This document shows positions 1 through 10,227 of a stretch of 64,000 nt of DNA, piece after piece. The position numbers and the translations under genes were made by a program. The notes below the pieces were generated by a model. The model saw only the letters and a list, made by a program, of their open reading frames with translations. It was not told the DNA's origin and did not search any database. Positions within the stretch are counted from its first letter, which is position 1; every line of letters begins with the position of its first letter. This DNA comes from Ridgeia piscesae (lineage: Eukaryota; Annelida; Polychaeta; Sabellida; Siboglinidae), in the NCBI GenBank assembly GCA_025642075.2, contig JAODUO010000848.1:386017-450016 (forward strand). Direction: 5' to 3'.

Positions 1-644
1 ATTTGTATAGATTTGCAGGTGTTTCTCGAGTACGTGATAACGTTAAACTAGCGTCCTTGGGCAAACCTTGCGACCGGAATTGCTAATTACACATGCGCAC
101 AAGATGCACACTGGGAATTTGACGGTTTACAATAAAAGGAGAGAGCGTGGTTTTTAAATGGGAGAGATAAGAGAGAGAGAGAGAGATGAGAGAGCGGAGA
201 TCGAGAGCGACAGAAGATGCTCGCGACTCTCCCTCCTTTTGGCTATCTAAATTTAAACATGAGTATGAGACTGAAGCTCATACTTATCGAGATTATCAAA
301 ATTACCGGCATGTATTTAAAATGTTAAATTGTAGGAGCGCTGTAGTGGACTGGCAACAGACACGCAGTGACTTCGATGTTACTAGCACTATGTTAAAGTC
401 TATTGCCAACGCAATGTATATCTTTTGAAATTATGTATACGAACGTGAACTTCAAATTGTGAATAAAATATCCGAGATCGAACCTGGAACGAGCGTCTGT
501 CACTTTACCCTGAATCGGGGGTTAAACCGATTCTGGCGAGCGCACACGAGAGGAACGACATACACACCAACGCACACACACTCACACATATCATGCGGAG
601 TAACTTCCCCCGCGCACGCGTCCCAAGGGGGGTCGTTCTCTACA
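1..644 (+). repeat. 5' LTR (left part cut by window edge) of env-only LTR element
   Basis: This segment is repeated without visible change at 3525-4168. The repeat ends in CA at 644, where the two copies diverge abruptly. The other copy shows that the full LTR starts with TG at 3252, so about 273 bases of this copy lie outside the window. It contains an 80-codon reading frame (186-428) and AATAAA-like signals, both also present in the other LTR. I take these as LTR regulatory sequence rather than a gene. Identity over 644 bases implies a young insertion or gene conversion. Confidence 0.85.
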
Positions 645-645
645 C

Positions 646-860
646 TGGCTTAGCGCGCCAGCTCGGATTTTCACAGACACTGGCTTAGCGCGCCAGCTCG
701 GATTTTCACAGACACTGGCGTCGCGCGCTAGCTCGGATTTTCACAGACAACGGTTCGCGTCGACACAAGGAAAAGACACTGACGAACGCGCCAACTCGGA
801 TCTTCACAGACAACGGTTCTAATCGACACAAGGAAAAGACAACAACAACATTACTACTGT
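646..860 (+). repeat. Leader tandem repeats containing primer-binding-site-like units
   Basis: Directly after the LTR comes TGGCTTAGCGCGCCAG, which starts with TGG one base past the LTR end, as a primer-binding site would. The same 35-bp unit follows again at about 681 and, with changes, at 716. A related longer unit ending in CACAAGGAAAAGAC occurs twice (about 750-776 and 810-840). I could not assign the matching tRNA. The unusual point is that the PBS-like sequence itself is repeated. Confidence 0.6.
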
Positions 861-1547
861 GAGTACGAACAATATTACCATTGTGAACCACATCGTGAAC
901 ATTCGGCATTGATCGTCGCGACGGCGATTACCATTTGACTATTTGCAAAAATTGTATTTGCTCACGCCATGGATGTTTGAACAATCTGTTTCAATCGATG
1001 TTGGTTATGACATACTAATAATGAAAACAGAATACGCATACATTGTACTCGGGCAGAGTCAAGCCATTCGCACTCAAAAATAGCGACTAGATTGAGGAGA
1101 CAGAAGACTGTGATGGATAATGAACGAATGGGGATACGGGAAGTCACCAACAGCCTTCGATGCAGTGTGACATTATCCCGGCGGCATCCACCGATTGTGA
1201 CCGACAGACCGGTCAGCCATGGCAGACAGAGCATTCAGCGCACGAGCGGCCACCCGTAGACGACGGCGTACAGGACATTGACGTGATGAGGGTGACAATG
1301 AAGGCACACCCCACATGCCCCCGACTGTCGCACAGACGTGCGCCAGACAGCGGGACAACCCTGTTACGCGCCGATTTCAGACGAGATGCTCAACTCATCA
1401 GCGACGCTTAACCGCGCGGCGTCTCGACACGACTGACTTGACACCTGCAGACGACAGTAACGAAAACATACAAATTGATCCTGTGATTTCGCACTCTAAA
1501 AAGCGTACAGTCGCGGCACCGACTATCGCTTATCATAAACGCACAAA
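861..1547 (+). other. Unrecognised interior of the LTR element
   Basis: This is where gag-pol would lie in a complete LTR element, but it is under 0.7 kb and has only short overlapping frames (for example 1160-1411 and 1315-1596). They are rich in Arg and Thr and show no zinc knuckle, protease, reverse transcriptase or integrase motif. It may be a leader or a gag remnant changed beyond recognition. Confidence 0.4.
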
Positions 1548-2740
1548 ATGGAGTCATATAGACCTTGTTTATTGCTTTACGCGAGCTGCGTTTTAGTGAG
1601 AGCATCTGACTACAACGTGACGGACATACTTTTGAACGAACCACGGCTACTGACTGACGGCATCCTTGTGACGGATGGCGGTGAAACACGTAACCACGCC
1701 GACTGAAATACCAGGACTATGACAGAGACTTGACCGTTTACGAGCAATCCTTCACAATTTGAACTACTTCCATGGACAACGAAATATGGAGCATTCGCCT
1801 CTCCGACATTGAAAATACGATGTTTTCCGATGGACCGATTGCGCAACGGACCAGACGGGGAATTCTTAACATTGTCGGTGAGTTGAATTGCTCACTGTTT
1901 GGGACAGTAACGGACATTGACGTGGAGGAAGGCCGACGACAAATCGAACTATTATGACAGACGAGTGGTTCATTCTGTAAGTAACATGCAGTCCGATATC
2001 AATCAGACTTACAGCGCAGTAGTACAGAATCGAAAACGTATTAATTCCTTTCAGGATTATGTTGAGAAAATGTCACTACAAGTACGCCACATGGCTAATC
2101 TTTGGCAAATACAGGAAAACTTGTTACAGATTGTTGTAGCGAAATTACGCGTCAAGCACGATCATTGGTTACAGCAGATAGCCAGATTTAACAGAGAGTA
2201 AGTCTCCCTAGAATTATGTTTTCTACCGGATGTAGCCGCTAACTAACTAATCTATTAACGTCAACGAATCTTGCTGGTTTCCATGCACTGGAAATACAAT
2301 GTTATTACGTTACTATACGAATATCCTGTTTCAATCAGTACAAACAAGTGTTGTTCCGTGTCAAATGTATTGCCTGATTACATTCATTACAACCGCTATC
2401 TAAAGCACAAATTCAATTAACACCAGACATTGCATTACACGCACTAACTGGTGGAATTGTTCAGCCTAACTCGTGTCGCGGCAGAAATCTGATGATCTGT
2501 AGGGCAGGCGCAGTTTACGATAGAACTCGTTTTAAATGTTTAACAGGCGAGCCAGAACTACGTAAGACTTGCAGAGTGATACTCACTAAAGCTCTCGATG
2601 TGGAAACACAGGTCATTGAATTAATTCCAGGCACGTTTGTATGTGTTACTTTCAGTATAGCTTTGACACGAATCTTCTATAAAAGACATGTGTTACATGT
2701 GCATGCATTACAATGGCGAAACTTGCATAGTATTTGGTAG
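1548..2740 (+). pseudogene. env: Broken envelope-like (F/errantivirus-type) fusion protein gene
   Basis: Separate frames follow each other in order. A 52-codon ORF at 1548-1706 begins with ATG and a hydrophobic signal-peptide-like stretch, then an N-glycosylation motif. A frame at 1772-1957 has an Arg-rich furin-type site followed by a hydrophobic segment with the LFGT-x(3)-D pattern seen at the fusion-peptide region of insect gypsy-type Env and baculovirus F proteins. A frame at 1917-2201 looks like the helical heptad-repeat region behind it. A frame at 2492-2740 resembles the Cys-containing ectodomain. Frames change and stops occur between them, so no intact protein is encoded. The family call rests on motif resemblance only. 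Confidence 0.5.
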
Positions 2741-2741
2741 C

Positions 2742-3020
2742 AGTGAATTGAATTTCCGCCGAGAGAAATTCTCACATTGACAAGTGTTTATATTCTTTAA
2801 CATGCTTGAGGTCATTGTATACGCTTATGTCGCTTTGAATTGAATTTCCGCCGAGAGAAATTCTCACAATGACAAGTATTTGTATCTCTTTAACATGCTT
2901 GATGTCATTGTATAATCTTAGGTCGCTTAGAATTGACTTTCCGCTGAGAGAAACTCTGCGTGTGATTTTACTTTGTATTTCTTACATACATGTTGTTTTT
3001 GTATAATGCTTTGTAGACTT
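2742..3020 (+). repeat. Tandem repeat, about 93-bp unit, three copies
   Basis: Three successive units share GAATTGAATTTCCGCCGAGA (2747, 2838 and, diverged, 2930) followed by ACATGCTTGA and a TGTATA block. The array lies between the envelope-like gene and the 3' LTR, where a 3' untranslated region would be. Unit three is more diverged than the first two. Confidence 0.75.
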
Positions 3021-3239
3021 GACGGAAATTTCCGTAGAGCGTCATTTAAAATTGGACGACTGTTTGTAAACAACCTTTACTTACAGGATGCGAGTGTAGC
3101 AATTGTATATTAGTACCTAGACACTGTTACTAGACATGTTTGCAACGACAACTCTATATAGAGAGTTTCCATTATATTAATCTTGGTGGTTTTTATTAGT
3201 ATAATTGGTATAGTTGAAAAATTTAATTTTCAACTCGTG

Positions 3240-3251
3240 GTAGAGGGCGAA
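3240..3251 (+). promoter_or_regulatory. Polypurine tract of the LTR element
   Basis: The purine-rich run GTAGAGGGCGAA lies directly before the TG that opens the 3' LTR. Its position fits plus-strand priming in LTR retroelements. Confidence 0.6.
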
Positions 3252-4168
3252 TGTAAAAACCACCCGCTTAATATTTAAGGGTGTGTATAGTATAGCGTTA
3301 TTAGTCTAGAAAGTATTACTTAACACAGAGGCAAAACCAGACCAAGGCCAAAAGCGGACACAAAGAACCGACGAATTCTAAAGATGTTTACTCCACTCGA
3401 GGCTTCAATGGAAACCCATCCTGGACCACACCGGCGAAGCGGATCTTAATGGTTATATATTACCAGCGAGTGATTTACTGAACATTGACTAAATCCTAGC
3501 GGAGACAGTTTGGACAAAGGTTGAATTTGTATAGATTTGCAGGTGTTTCTCGAGTACGTGATAACGTTAAACTAGCGTCCTTGGGCAAACCTTGCGACCG
3601 GAATTGCTAATTACACATGCGCACAAGATGCACACTGGGAATTTGACGGTTTACAATAAAAGGAGAGAGCGTGGTTTTTAAATGGGAGAGATAAGAGAGA
3701 GAGAGAGAGATGAGAGAGCGGAGATCGAGAGCGACAGAAGATGCTCGCGACTCTCCCTCCTTTTGGCTATCTAAATTTAAACATGAGTATGAGACTGAAG
3801 CTCATACTTATCGAGATTATCAAAATTACCGGCATGTATTTAAAATGTTAAATTGTAGGAGCGCTGTAGTGGACTGGCAACAGACACGCAGTGACTTCGA
3901 TGTTACTAGCACTATGTTAAAGTCTATTGCCAACGCAATGTATATCTTTTGAAATTATGTATACGAACGTGAACTTCAAATTGTGAATAAAATATCCGAG
4001 ATCGAACCTGGAACGAGCGTCTGTCACTTTACCCTGAATCGGGGGTTAAACCGATTCTGGCGAGCGCACACGAGAGGAACGACATACACACCAACGCACA
4101 CACACTCACACATATCATGCGGAGTAACTTCCCCCGCGCACGCGTCCCAAGGGGGGTCGTTCTCTACA
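3252..4168 (+). repeat. 3' LTR, complete, 917 bp
   Basis: It starts TGTAAAAACC after the polypurine tract and ends TCTCTACA. Bases 3525-4168 repeat 1-644. It contains ACAATAAAAG near 3653 (polyadenylation-type signal), an AG-rich run near 3690 and GTG/CA-rich sequence near its end. Bases after 4168 start ATGTG, which should match the target duplication outside the left edge of the window. Confidence 0.85.
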
Positions 4169-4310
4169 ATGTGGGTGTGTGCATATGTTCATAGCGCGTG
4201 AATGAGTAAAACATTACTTTCAATTACATGTTCCAAAGGGTGTACTCACTGATCATACATATATTATTTCACAACTTATTGTTCTGATAAAACTAAACAC
4301 AATTAGTACA

Positions 4311-5205
4311 TTGACGGCTCACAGACCTTGTCTCACCATCCAACCACGACCACGTGATCATTGCACGGGACGTGTTCACAGACCTTGTCTCACCATCCAA
4401 CCACGACCACGTGATCATTGCACGGGACGTGTTCACAGACCTTGTATCACCATCCAACCACGACCACGTGATCCTTGCACTGTGTTCACATACCTTGTAT
4501 CACCATCCAACCACGACCACGTGATCCTTGCACTGGACGTGTTCACAGACCTTGTATCACCACCCAACCGCGACCACGTGATCATTGCACTGGACGTGTT
4601 CACAGACCTTGTATCACCATCCAACCACGACCACGTGGTCCTTGCACTGGACGTGTTCACAGATCTTGTATCACCACCCAACCACGACCACGTGGTCCTT
4701 GCACTGGACGTGTTCACATATCTTGTATCACCATCCAACCACGACCACGTTATCACCATCCAACCACGACCACGTTATCACCATCCAACCACGACCACGT
4801 TATCACCATCCAACCATGACCACGTGATCCTTGCGCTGGACGTGTTCACAGACATTGTATCACCATCCAACCACGACCACGTGATCCTTGCACTGGACGT
4901 GTTCACAGATCTTGTATCACCATCCAACCACGACCACGTTATCACCATCCAACCACGACCACGTTATCACCATCCAACCACGACCACGTTATCACCATCC
5001 AACCACGACCACGTTATCACCATCCAACCACGACCACGTGATCCTTGCGCTGGACGTGTTCACAGACATTGTATCACCATCCAACCACGACCACGTGATC
5101 CTTGCACTGGACGTGTTCACAGATCTTGTATCACCATCCAACCACGACCACGTTATCACCATCCAACCACGACCACGTGATCCTTGCACTGGACGTGTTC
5201 ACAGA
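4311..5205. repeat. Composite minisatellite: 57-bp unit plus 25-bp sub-unit
   Basis: A 57-bp unit (CACAGACCTTGTATCACC, then CCAACCACGACCACGTGATC and TTGCACTGGACGTGTT) is tandemly repeated. Within it, a 25-bp unit TATCACCATCCAACCACGAC-CACGT is separately amplified (4751-4825 and 4930-5040). Most 57-bp units carry the CACGTG palindrome. The 25-bp units carry CACGTTATC instead. Long open frames cross it on both strands only because the 57-bp period is divisible by three; I see no sign that any is a gene. Confidence 0.95.
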
Positions 5206-6245
5206 TTATTCCTGGAAAGCTCCAGTGTGTTGGCCTACGCGTGCCAGCGTAACGTGTACAACGGTATTGCTTCGGCGCGCCATAACTCTGTCGTGATTGA
5301 TCTTCTTTGTGCATCCGTCCGTTGAACCTCGCGAGCGAAGGAACAGACACTTCGAGCTCTACGATACTAACCCGTGAGTTCGCAACGATAACCAACCCGA
5401 GTAACAATTGCAGGGGCTGTTGTTTCGCGGGTATATCGTCCTGGACTTGCCATGTACTTTTGTTATTCTTCTTGTGCAGTAACCCCGCTTATGCACACAA
5501 CAAACCTGCCTTCCTGTATCTTAGGGCACTGCTACTATGCACGAGACTTGCTTTATTTCATTGTGTCCTTCTGAAGGTCTCAAACCTGGTTAAAAACAAC
5601 AACTTTTCAAAACACTTAACTGTTTTCAAATTTTGCTATGGTTATCTTCGGGCACAAACATAGTATACAAAGCATGTTTATTTGATTGAATGTTTCTAAG
5701 GGCACCTCAGGGTCTGCCAAAAATTTACATGTCCACATTTTGCCTGTGTCTGCCTGAACAGTCTGGGAAATACTACTTGTGTATTCGAGACTGCCCTACT
5801 TGCCAGTGATAAGGCTGTTGACACAATTTTACTGATTCGCCATGTCCTACTGTCCTTGTATACTGTATTACTATTGCTGTAACAGTTAAACTGATATATG
5901 TGTGTACGTTCTTTGGTGTATACATGTAAACTGTGAGGCTGAGTTTTATATGGAGACTGCTTTTTAGACTTGGTACTGTACCGCAGAAGAAATTATTTAC
6001 ATTAGTGTCAGACTTGATCACTATGTTGTTAATAAAAGTTACAAAGTTAATTCGATTATTTCATTCATGCTTGCATTGTCTTATTAATGTGTATGTCTAC
6101 CTAATTTAGGTAAGATTAATTGATTTTTCAACTTAGTTATTGTATATATTCATCTGTTTGATATAACATATATATTTAACTTAATAAGCTAAACAAATTA
6201 GCTAAATAAATAAGTTATGTATTTAACTAATTTGTATATATATAT
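5206..6245. other. No gene recognised
   Basis: A 118-codon frame (5307-5663, plus) has no recognisable domain or splice context. AATAAA occurs near 6030. The segment after 6060 is AT-rich and leads into a (TA)n tract at 6258-6322. I see nothing that supports a function. Confidence 0.4.
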
Positions 6246-6256
6246 ATGGTGTGTGG

Positions 6257-6257
<1 letters not shown>

Positions 6258-6322
<65 letters not shown>
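6258..6322. repeat. (TA)n microsatellite
   Basis: About 32 uninterrupted TA dinucleotides sit just upstream of the LINE fragment at 6388. Confidence 0.95.
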
Positions 6323-6325
<3 letters not shown>

Positions 6326-6387
6326 TATGTTTGTATGTATATGCATTTGTTGTTTTATAGAGAGTATGCTTACATTCTCAATATGTG

Positions 6388-6989
6388 TGTGGTTTGGCGG
6401 CATCAGCCAGCGCCAGAGGAGCAGGCTTGACAGAGTGGTGAAAACAGCTTCCAAAATTGTCGGTAGTGAACTCACCTCTCTAACAGCCATATATAAAGAT
6501 AGATCCAAAAAAGAGCTGGCAAAATTATCTCAGACCTATCTCAGACCCATCATCTGTTCGAATTATTACCGTCAGGTAAACGCTATAGATGCACCCGTAC
6601 GAAAACAAATCGCTTTAGAAATAGTTTTTACCCGAGTGCCGTAGCAGCCTTATCAGGAATGAAATATAGAATGTAGCTGTAAAGACCCTGAAAACTTGGG
6701 TGTTTTCGCCGCTCTGGCGGAATTTTTATTTTTTCTGGCGCTGGTTGGTGTGGCTGAGCCGTACGCGTGGGGGGTGTGGGTGTACCTATTCTCAGTAGCG
6801 GATCGGTGGTGCTGAACAACAATCTTCTCTTCTCCTGAAATTTTAGCTTAACGTAATAATTGTGTAAATATATTTTAAACAAAATTGGACACATTCAATT
6901 GTAATTGTAAATATAATTGTAAATGATATTTAGTCCTCTTATAATGTATGTTTACTAATGTAAATATATTTTAAATAATGTTAAAGGAC

Positions 6990-7037
<48 letters not shown>

Positions 7038-7313
7038 ATATATATATTTTTATTAACTAGTTGACACCACAATTATTGTTAAATAGATAATCTATTATTT
7101 TAATGTTGTCTTTATTTATTTATTTTATTAAAAAACATTTTAAAGAACAAATTATGTACGATGTATATCTTATATCTATGTCTTATATTTATTTGCCATA
7201 TTTCATTTTATTGTATATATAGGCACTATATGAGTCAACGCCAGACTACATTCCAATTCATCATGTAATGCACATTGAATATGGCAATAAAGCTTTATTA
7301 TTATTATTATCAT
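6388..7313 (+). mobile_element. 5'-truncated CR1/Rex1-type LINE, 3' end
   Basis: From 6388 the frame reads WFGGISQRQRSRLDRVVKTA, the conserved C-terminal part of Rex1/CR1-type reverse transcriptases. Near 6550 the match passes to another frame: LPSGKRYRCTRTKTNRFRNS, ending at a stop at 6674-6676, so one frameshift is present. The 3' region includes a (TA)n tract (about 6990-7048) and ends AATAAAGC followed by TTATTATTATTATTA (7285-7313), a typical LINE 3' terminus. The catalytic core is missing. It resembles the 3' end of the minus-strand LINE at 28 kb. Confidence 0.8.
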
Positions 7314-7689
7314 ATTATAGTTACGGCATGTGAGCAAGTTACAGTACATATACGCACGGTTTATAAATTCATCCTAATTTTTTAATAATATGCACTGGAA
7401 CAATGTGGGAGGATGCCAGTATAGCGATGGTTTCAATCATATGTTTCTGTGAGGGCGTGTGTGGTGTAACTTCTTATTTGTAGAATGTGACTGACCGACA
7501 CATGTCCTTGAGCTGTGTAAAGCAAAATGTGTTTTGCATTAATACTCGTACACGTATGAGTAACAAAATGCATGTTGTCTAAATATTCTTTATAACATTA
7601 TGACTAAAGGTTCAAAACTAAAATAAAAATGCTCATTATTGATATGATTTCCTTCGTCTTACAGTTAACTTTAAGATACCGATTTATAA
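7314..7689. other. No feature recognised
   Basis: AT-rich sequence between two LINE fragments, with no domain, tandem repeat or RNA gene that I can see. Confidence 0.4.
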
Positions 7690-8330
7690 TGCGCATGTAC
7701 CAGCCAAAAGACTTAGGATTAACTATTAGTGCTGAAATGAAGATATCAGAGCAACGTGGAATTGCAGCAGCGAAGGGAAACCAAATTCATGGATTAATTA
7801 GGCGAAATATAGTGTACAATATAAAATAACTAATAATACCGCCGTACAAAACAATAGTTAGGCCTTATTTAGAATATTGTATACAAACATGGAAGCCATA
7901 TCGCAAGAAGGGTATTGATGTGCTAGAAAGAGTACAAAGGAGAGCAACCAAAACCCATACCAAAAGTCAGGGTTTTAGTTATGAAATGCATCTAAAATAA
8001 TGTGGTGCCTAAAATATTGAATGGGTATGAAAATATTTACAGAAATATGTTCTCTCGGTTAAGGAAAAGAGAATGACTAGAAGACATGGAGTTACATTAA
8101 CAAAGAAGCAGTGTAGACTAGATATTAGACAATTTTCACACTAAACAGTAAATGAATGGAACAGATTACCAGCTGATTGTATAGGTGCTATTAGTGTTAA
8201 TATGTTTAAAGATAAAATGGACTTATATCTCAGAAACGCGGGATACACTTATATAGGTTGGACTCTCGATAAGCCAAAGGGCTTCCTTTTCCACCTGCCA
8301 GCTAAAGTTGATTCTTAAGGTGGCAATCTT
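7690..8330 (+). mobile_element. CR1/L2-type LINE, 3' fragment of the reverse transcriptase
   Basis: The frame from 7690 reads KDLGLTISAEMKISEQRGIA, then [20 protein letters not shown] and, after breaks, QCRLDIRQF and VNEWNRLPADCIGA. This is the thumb and tail region of jockey/CR1-like reverse transcriptases. Stops and frameshifts occur near 7828, 8000 and 8143. The end (CTCGATAAGCCAAAGGGCTT) is nearly the same as at 51.33 kb, so the two are copies of one family. No 5' part is present. Confidence 0.8.
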
Positions 8331-9000
8331 GTGAACTCTTGTTCTTGACGGCAAAAAGCCAAATGCATCGGAAGAGAGACAATCAATATCGTGGATACTA
8401 CCTTGCGAAGGAAGCTAAAGAGCAGCTACGCGACAACTAGAACGCTACGAAGGACTGACGAAATGGGAAGTCCAAATAGGTATCAATTTATGAACCATCC
8501 GAAACAGTCCGTTTAAGTGCCAGAAATTGACGTGAATACACGTATAGTGGGCGAACAAACAAACATATAAACACAAAGAAACTCGCCTCCAGTTGTGCAG
8601 CCCATGACCAAATATATCCTTGTTACCATCGATTGATTCGGACAGTTTTATGGAATCGTCGCATTGTTCTCACCCATGAATGCCACGGGATGATGAGCAA
8701 TACCAAGCATTTACAAAGAAGCAATGTACCATGTGCATGCATTGTCAGAACAAGGGAAACTACCGGAAATGGGTTTGTACCAAACAATGTCGATTTAGTG
8801 GGGCGCAAATGGAACCCGTAAACATGACAGACTCTTCCGAGAGATCCGCAGAACAGTCTTTGTGTCGAATGATGCGTTCCATTGACATCTATTGAATATC
8901 TTCTGAATATCATTGGCGAGTATCTCCAGAAAACGATGTAGGGGGCATCTGAATATTTATAATCGAGAACTAGCTGGAGAATACAGTTATTATTATCATC
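8331..9000. other. Unassigned; one small Cys-rich frame
   Basis: An ATG-started plus-strand frame at 8680-8895 (71 codons) contains CTMCMHC and CTKQC cysteine clusters. I do not recognise it, and overlapping frames of similar length run on the opposite strand. It has no clear splice sites or repeat partner in the window. It is as likely to be chance as a remnant. Confidence 0.25.
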
Positions 9001-9492
9001 ATCATCATACGATTATCGTAAGTTCAAACAAATCTATGTACGCACTAACTTAAAAAGTATGTGTATTTCTGTTACTGGATTAAACTTTGGAACTCCCTCG
9101 ATAATTCACTGATTAGTTGTAAAATGTTCATCATTTCAAAAAGTGTATACAGATAGACTGTTGAATAGTTATGTGTTAGAGTCCTAGACCATTTTGCTAA
9201 CATAAATTAGATAACAAAATTAAACATTCAAATTGTTTATTGTTATGAAGGTTTTTCTTCAATAAATGTCACAATATCATGTTTTGATTAAATGTGGTAT
9301 GGTTATACATGTAAATAGTATTGTCGCACCTTCTATTGCACTATTCAGATGTTTTATGTATGTAATTAATCAATTATAAAGGTAAACATGACAAGTATTG
9401 TACTTCTTTTACCCTTTTTTCACAAATTGTTATTGTATGCACTGTATGTATAATGTAGTAGTTGTTGTTGGTGAAATAAATTTCAATTCAAC
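9001..9492 (+). mobile_element. LINE reverse-transcriptase tail fragment with 3' UTR
   Basis: Around 9018-9165 the sequence decodes, across one frame change, to TNLKSMCISV and then WIKLWNSLDNSLISCK. This LWNSL-x(2)-SL pattern is typical of the very C-terminus of L2/jockey-type polymerases. The fragment ends near 9492 in GAAATAAATTTCAATTCAA, a LINE-type terminus. The rest of the element is absent. Confidence 0.55.
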
Positions 9493-9547
9493 TCACTATT
9501 AACACAGCTGAATCATAAGGAAGTCATACATACGATGTGGCGCAATC

Positions 9548-9553
9548 TTTATT
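9548..9553 (-). terminator. Candidate polyadenylation signal of the tetraspanin gene
   Basis: AATAAA on the minus strand lies about 280 bases beyond the tetraspanin stop codon, giving a plausible 3' UTR of roughly 0.3 kb just before the plus-strand LINE tail. Confidence 0.45.
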
Positions 9554-9831
9554 TTCATATAGCTACTGTCGTGTTTGATATGCTAGTAACTGGTTGTTTG
9601 ACAATATATATTATATATGTATATAAGTAGCTAAATTAAGACGGTTAATTCAAATCGTTGATATTCATAACAAATACGTCTTCAAGGGGGGGACAGAGTT
9701 GTTGATGTATCCCGTATAAGATGCGATGTTAAGTGTAGTGAGCGTCAGAAGGTCAATGATATACCTGTCGAGTAGGGGTAGAAGTAATTGTTTACGGTAA
9801 GTTTCCGTCGAAGCCGCCATATATCTCTTGC

Positions 9832-10227
9832 TTATTCTGCTGGAGAGTCTTCTGTTAATTCGGTTATTACATCCGCATCTTTAACGGCGTATGTGTCTTC
9901 GGGAACAGGTTCTGGCGGAGCTTTCGGCTCTGATGGACCACGTCGTAGGGGTGGTTCATCATCGACCTCTTGGTCTGGATCAGTATCATCGTGCTCATCG
10001 CTCAGACGATCTTTGCCCTCTTTCAGACTTAACATGTCCACTGCCAGGTCAGCGATCATATTAAACAAGTGAGCCTTCTGTAGACGGTATTGATCCCGTT
10101 GACGCTGTCGTTCACGCACCATGTGGAGCATGGTACCCGCCGTAACGAGACAGGACACGTCCAGCAACACGGCGAACCAGGCTGCGGAGAAGTATAACGC
10201 CGTATAATAGTAGGTCTTCTCGCAAAT
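9832..10227 (-). CDS. Tetraspanin, coding exon 5 (TM4 and cytoplasmic tail)
   Basis: This last exon opens after the acceptor CCTTTAATCTTCCAG and is in phase 0 with exon 4. It encodes residues 258-388 and ends with TAA at 9832-9834. Residues about 266-289 (YTALYFSAAWFAVLLDVSCL and following) form the fourth membrane segment. A basic stretch HMVRERQRQRDQ follows, as expected at a membrane-cytosol border. The roughly 100-residue tail is acidic and Pro-rich (DDTDPDQEVDDEPP) and ends TELTEDSPAE. That is longer than the usual 10-20 residues of tetraspanins and is the oddest part of the protein. Confidence 0.85.
   Translation of the reverse strand: MCEKTYYYTALYFSAAWFAVLLDVSCLVTAGTMLHMVRERQRQRDQYRLQKAHLFNMIADLAVDMLSLKEGKDRLSDEHDDTDPDQEVDDEPPLRRGPSEPKAPPEPVPEDTYAVKDADVITELTEDSPAE

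Larger units (their letters stand above)
1..4168 (+). mobile_element. Non-autonomous LTR retroelement retaining only env-like sequence
   Basis: The order is partial 5' LTR, PBS-like repeats, a 0.7-kb unrecognised region, a broken env-like gene, a 93-bp repeat array, polypurine tract and 3' LTR. The interior is only 2.6 kb and lacks recognisable gag, protease, reverse transcriptase and integrase. The LTRs are identical where comparable while the gene between them is disrupted. This suggests the defective form itself was copied recently, using enzymes from elsewhere. Confidence 0.7.

Noticed and set aside
186..428. 80-codon frame, also at 3710-3952
   Set aside because: It lies wholly within the LTR and appears twice because the LTR is duplicated. 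No recognisable domain.
4311..5325. 289-, 145- and 114-codon frames in the 57-bp repeat
   Set aside because: Produced by the repeat period; opposite strand is open as well; no start context or domain.
5307..5663. 118-codon frame with hydrophobic segment as a membrane protein
   Set aside because: No homology that I recognise, no splice or promoter context; length is within chance for this window size.
6246..6400. Start of a 132-codon frame made of Ile-Tyr repeats
   Set aside because: That part is the (TA)n microsatellite; only the portion after 6388 matches a LINE polymerase.
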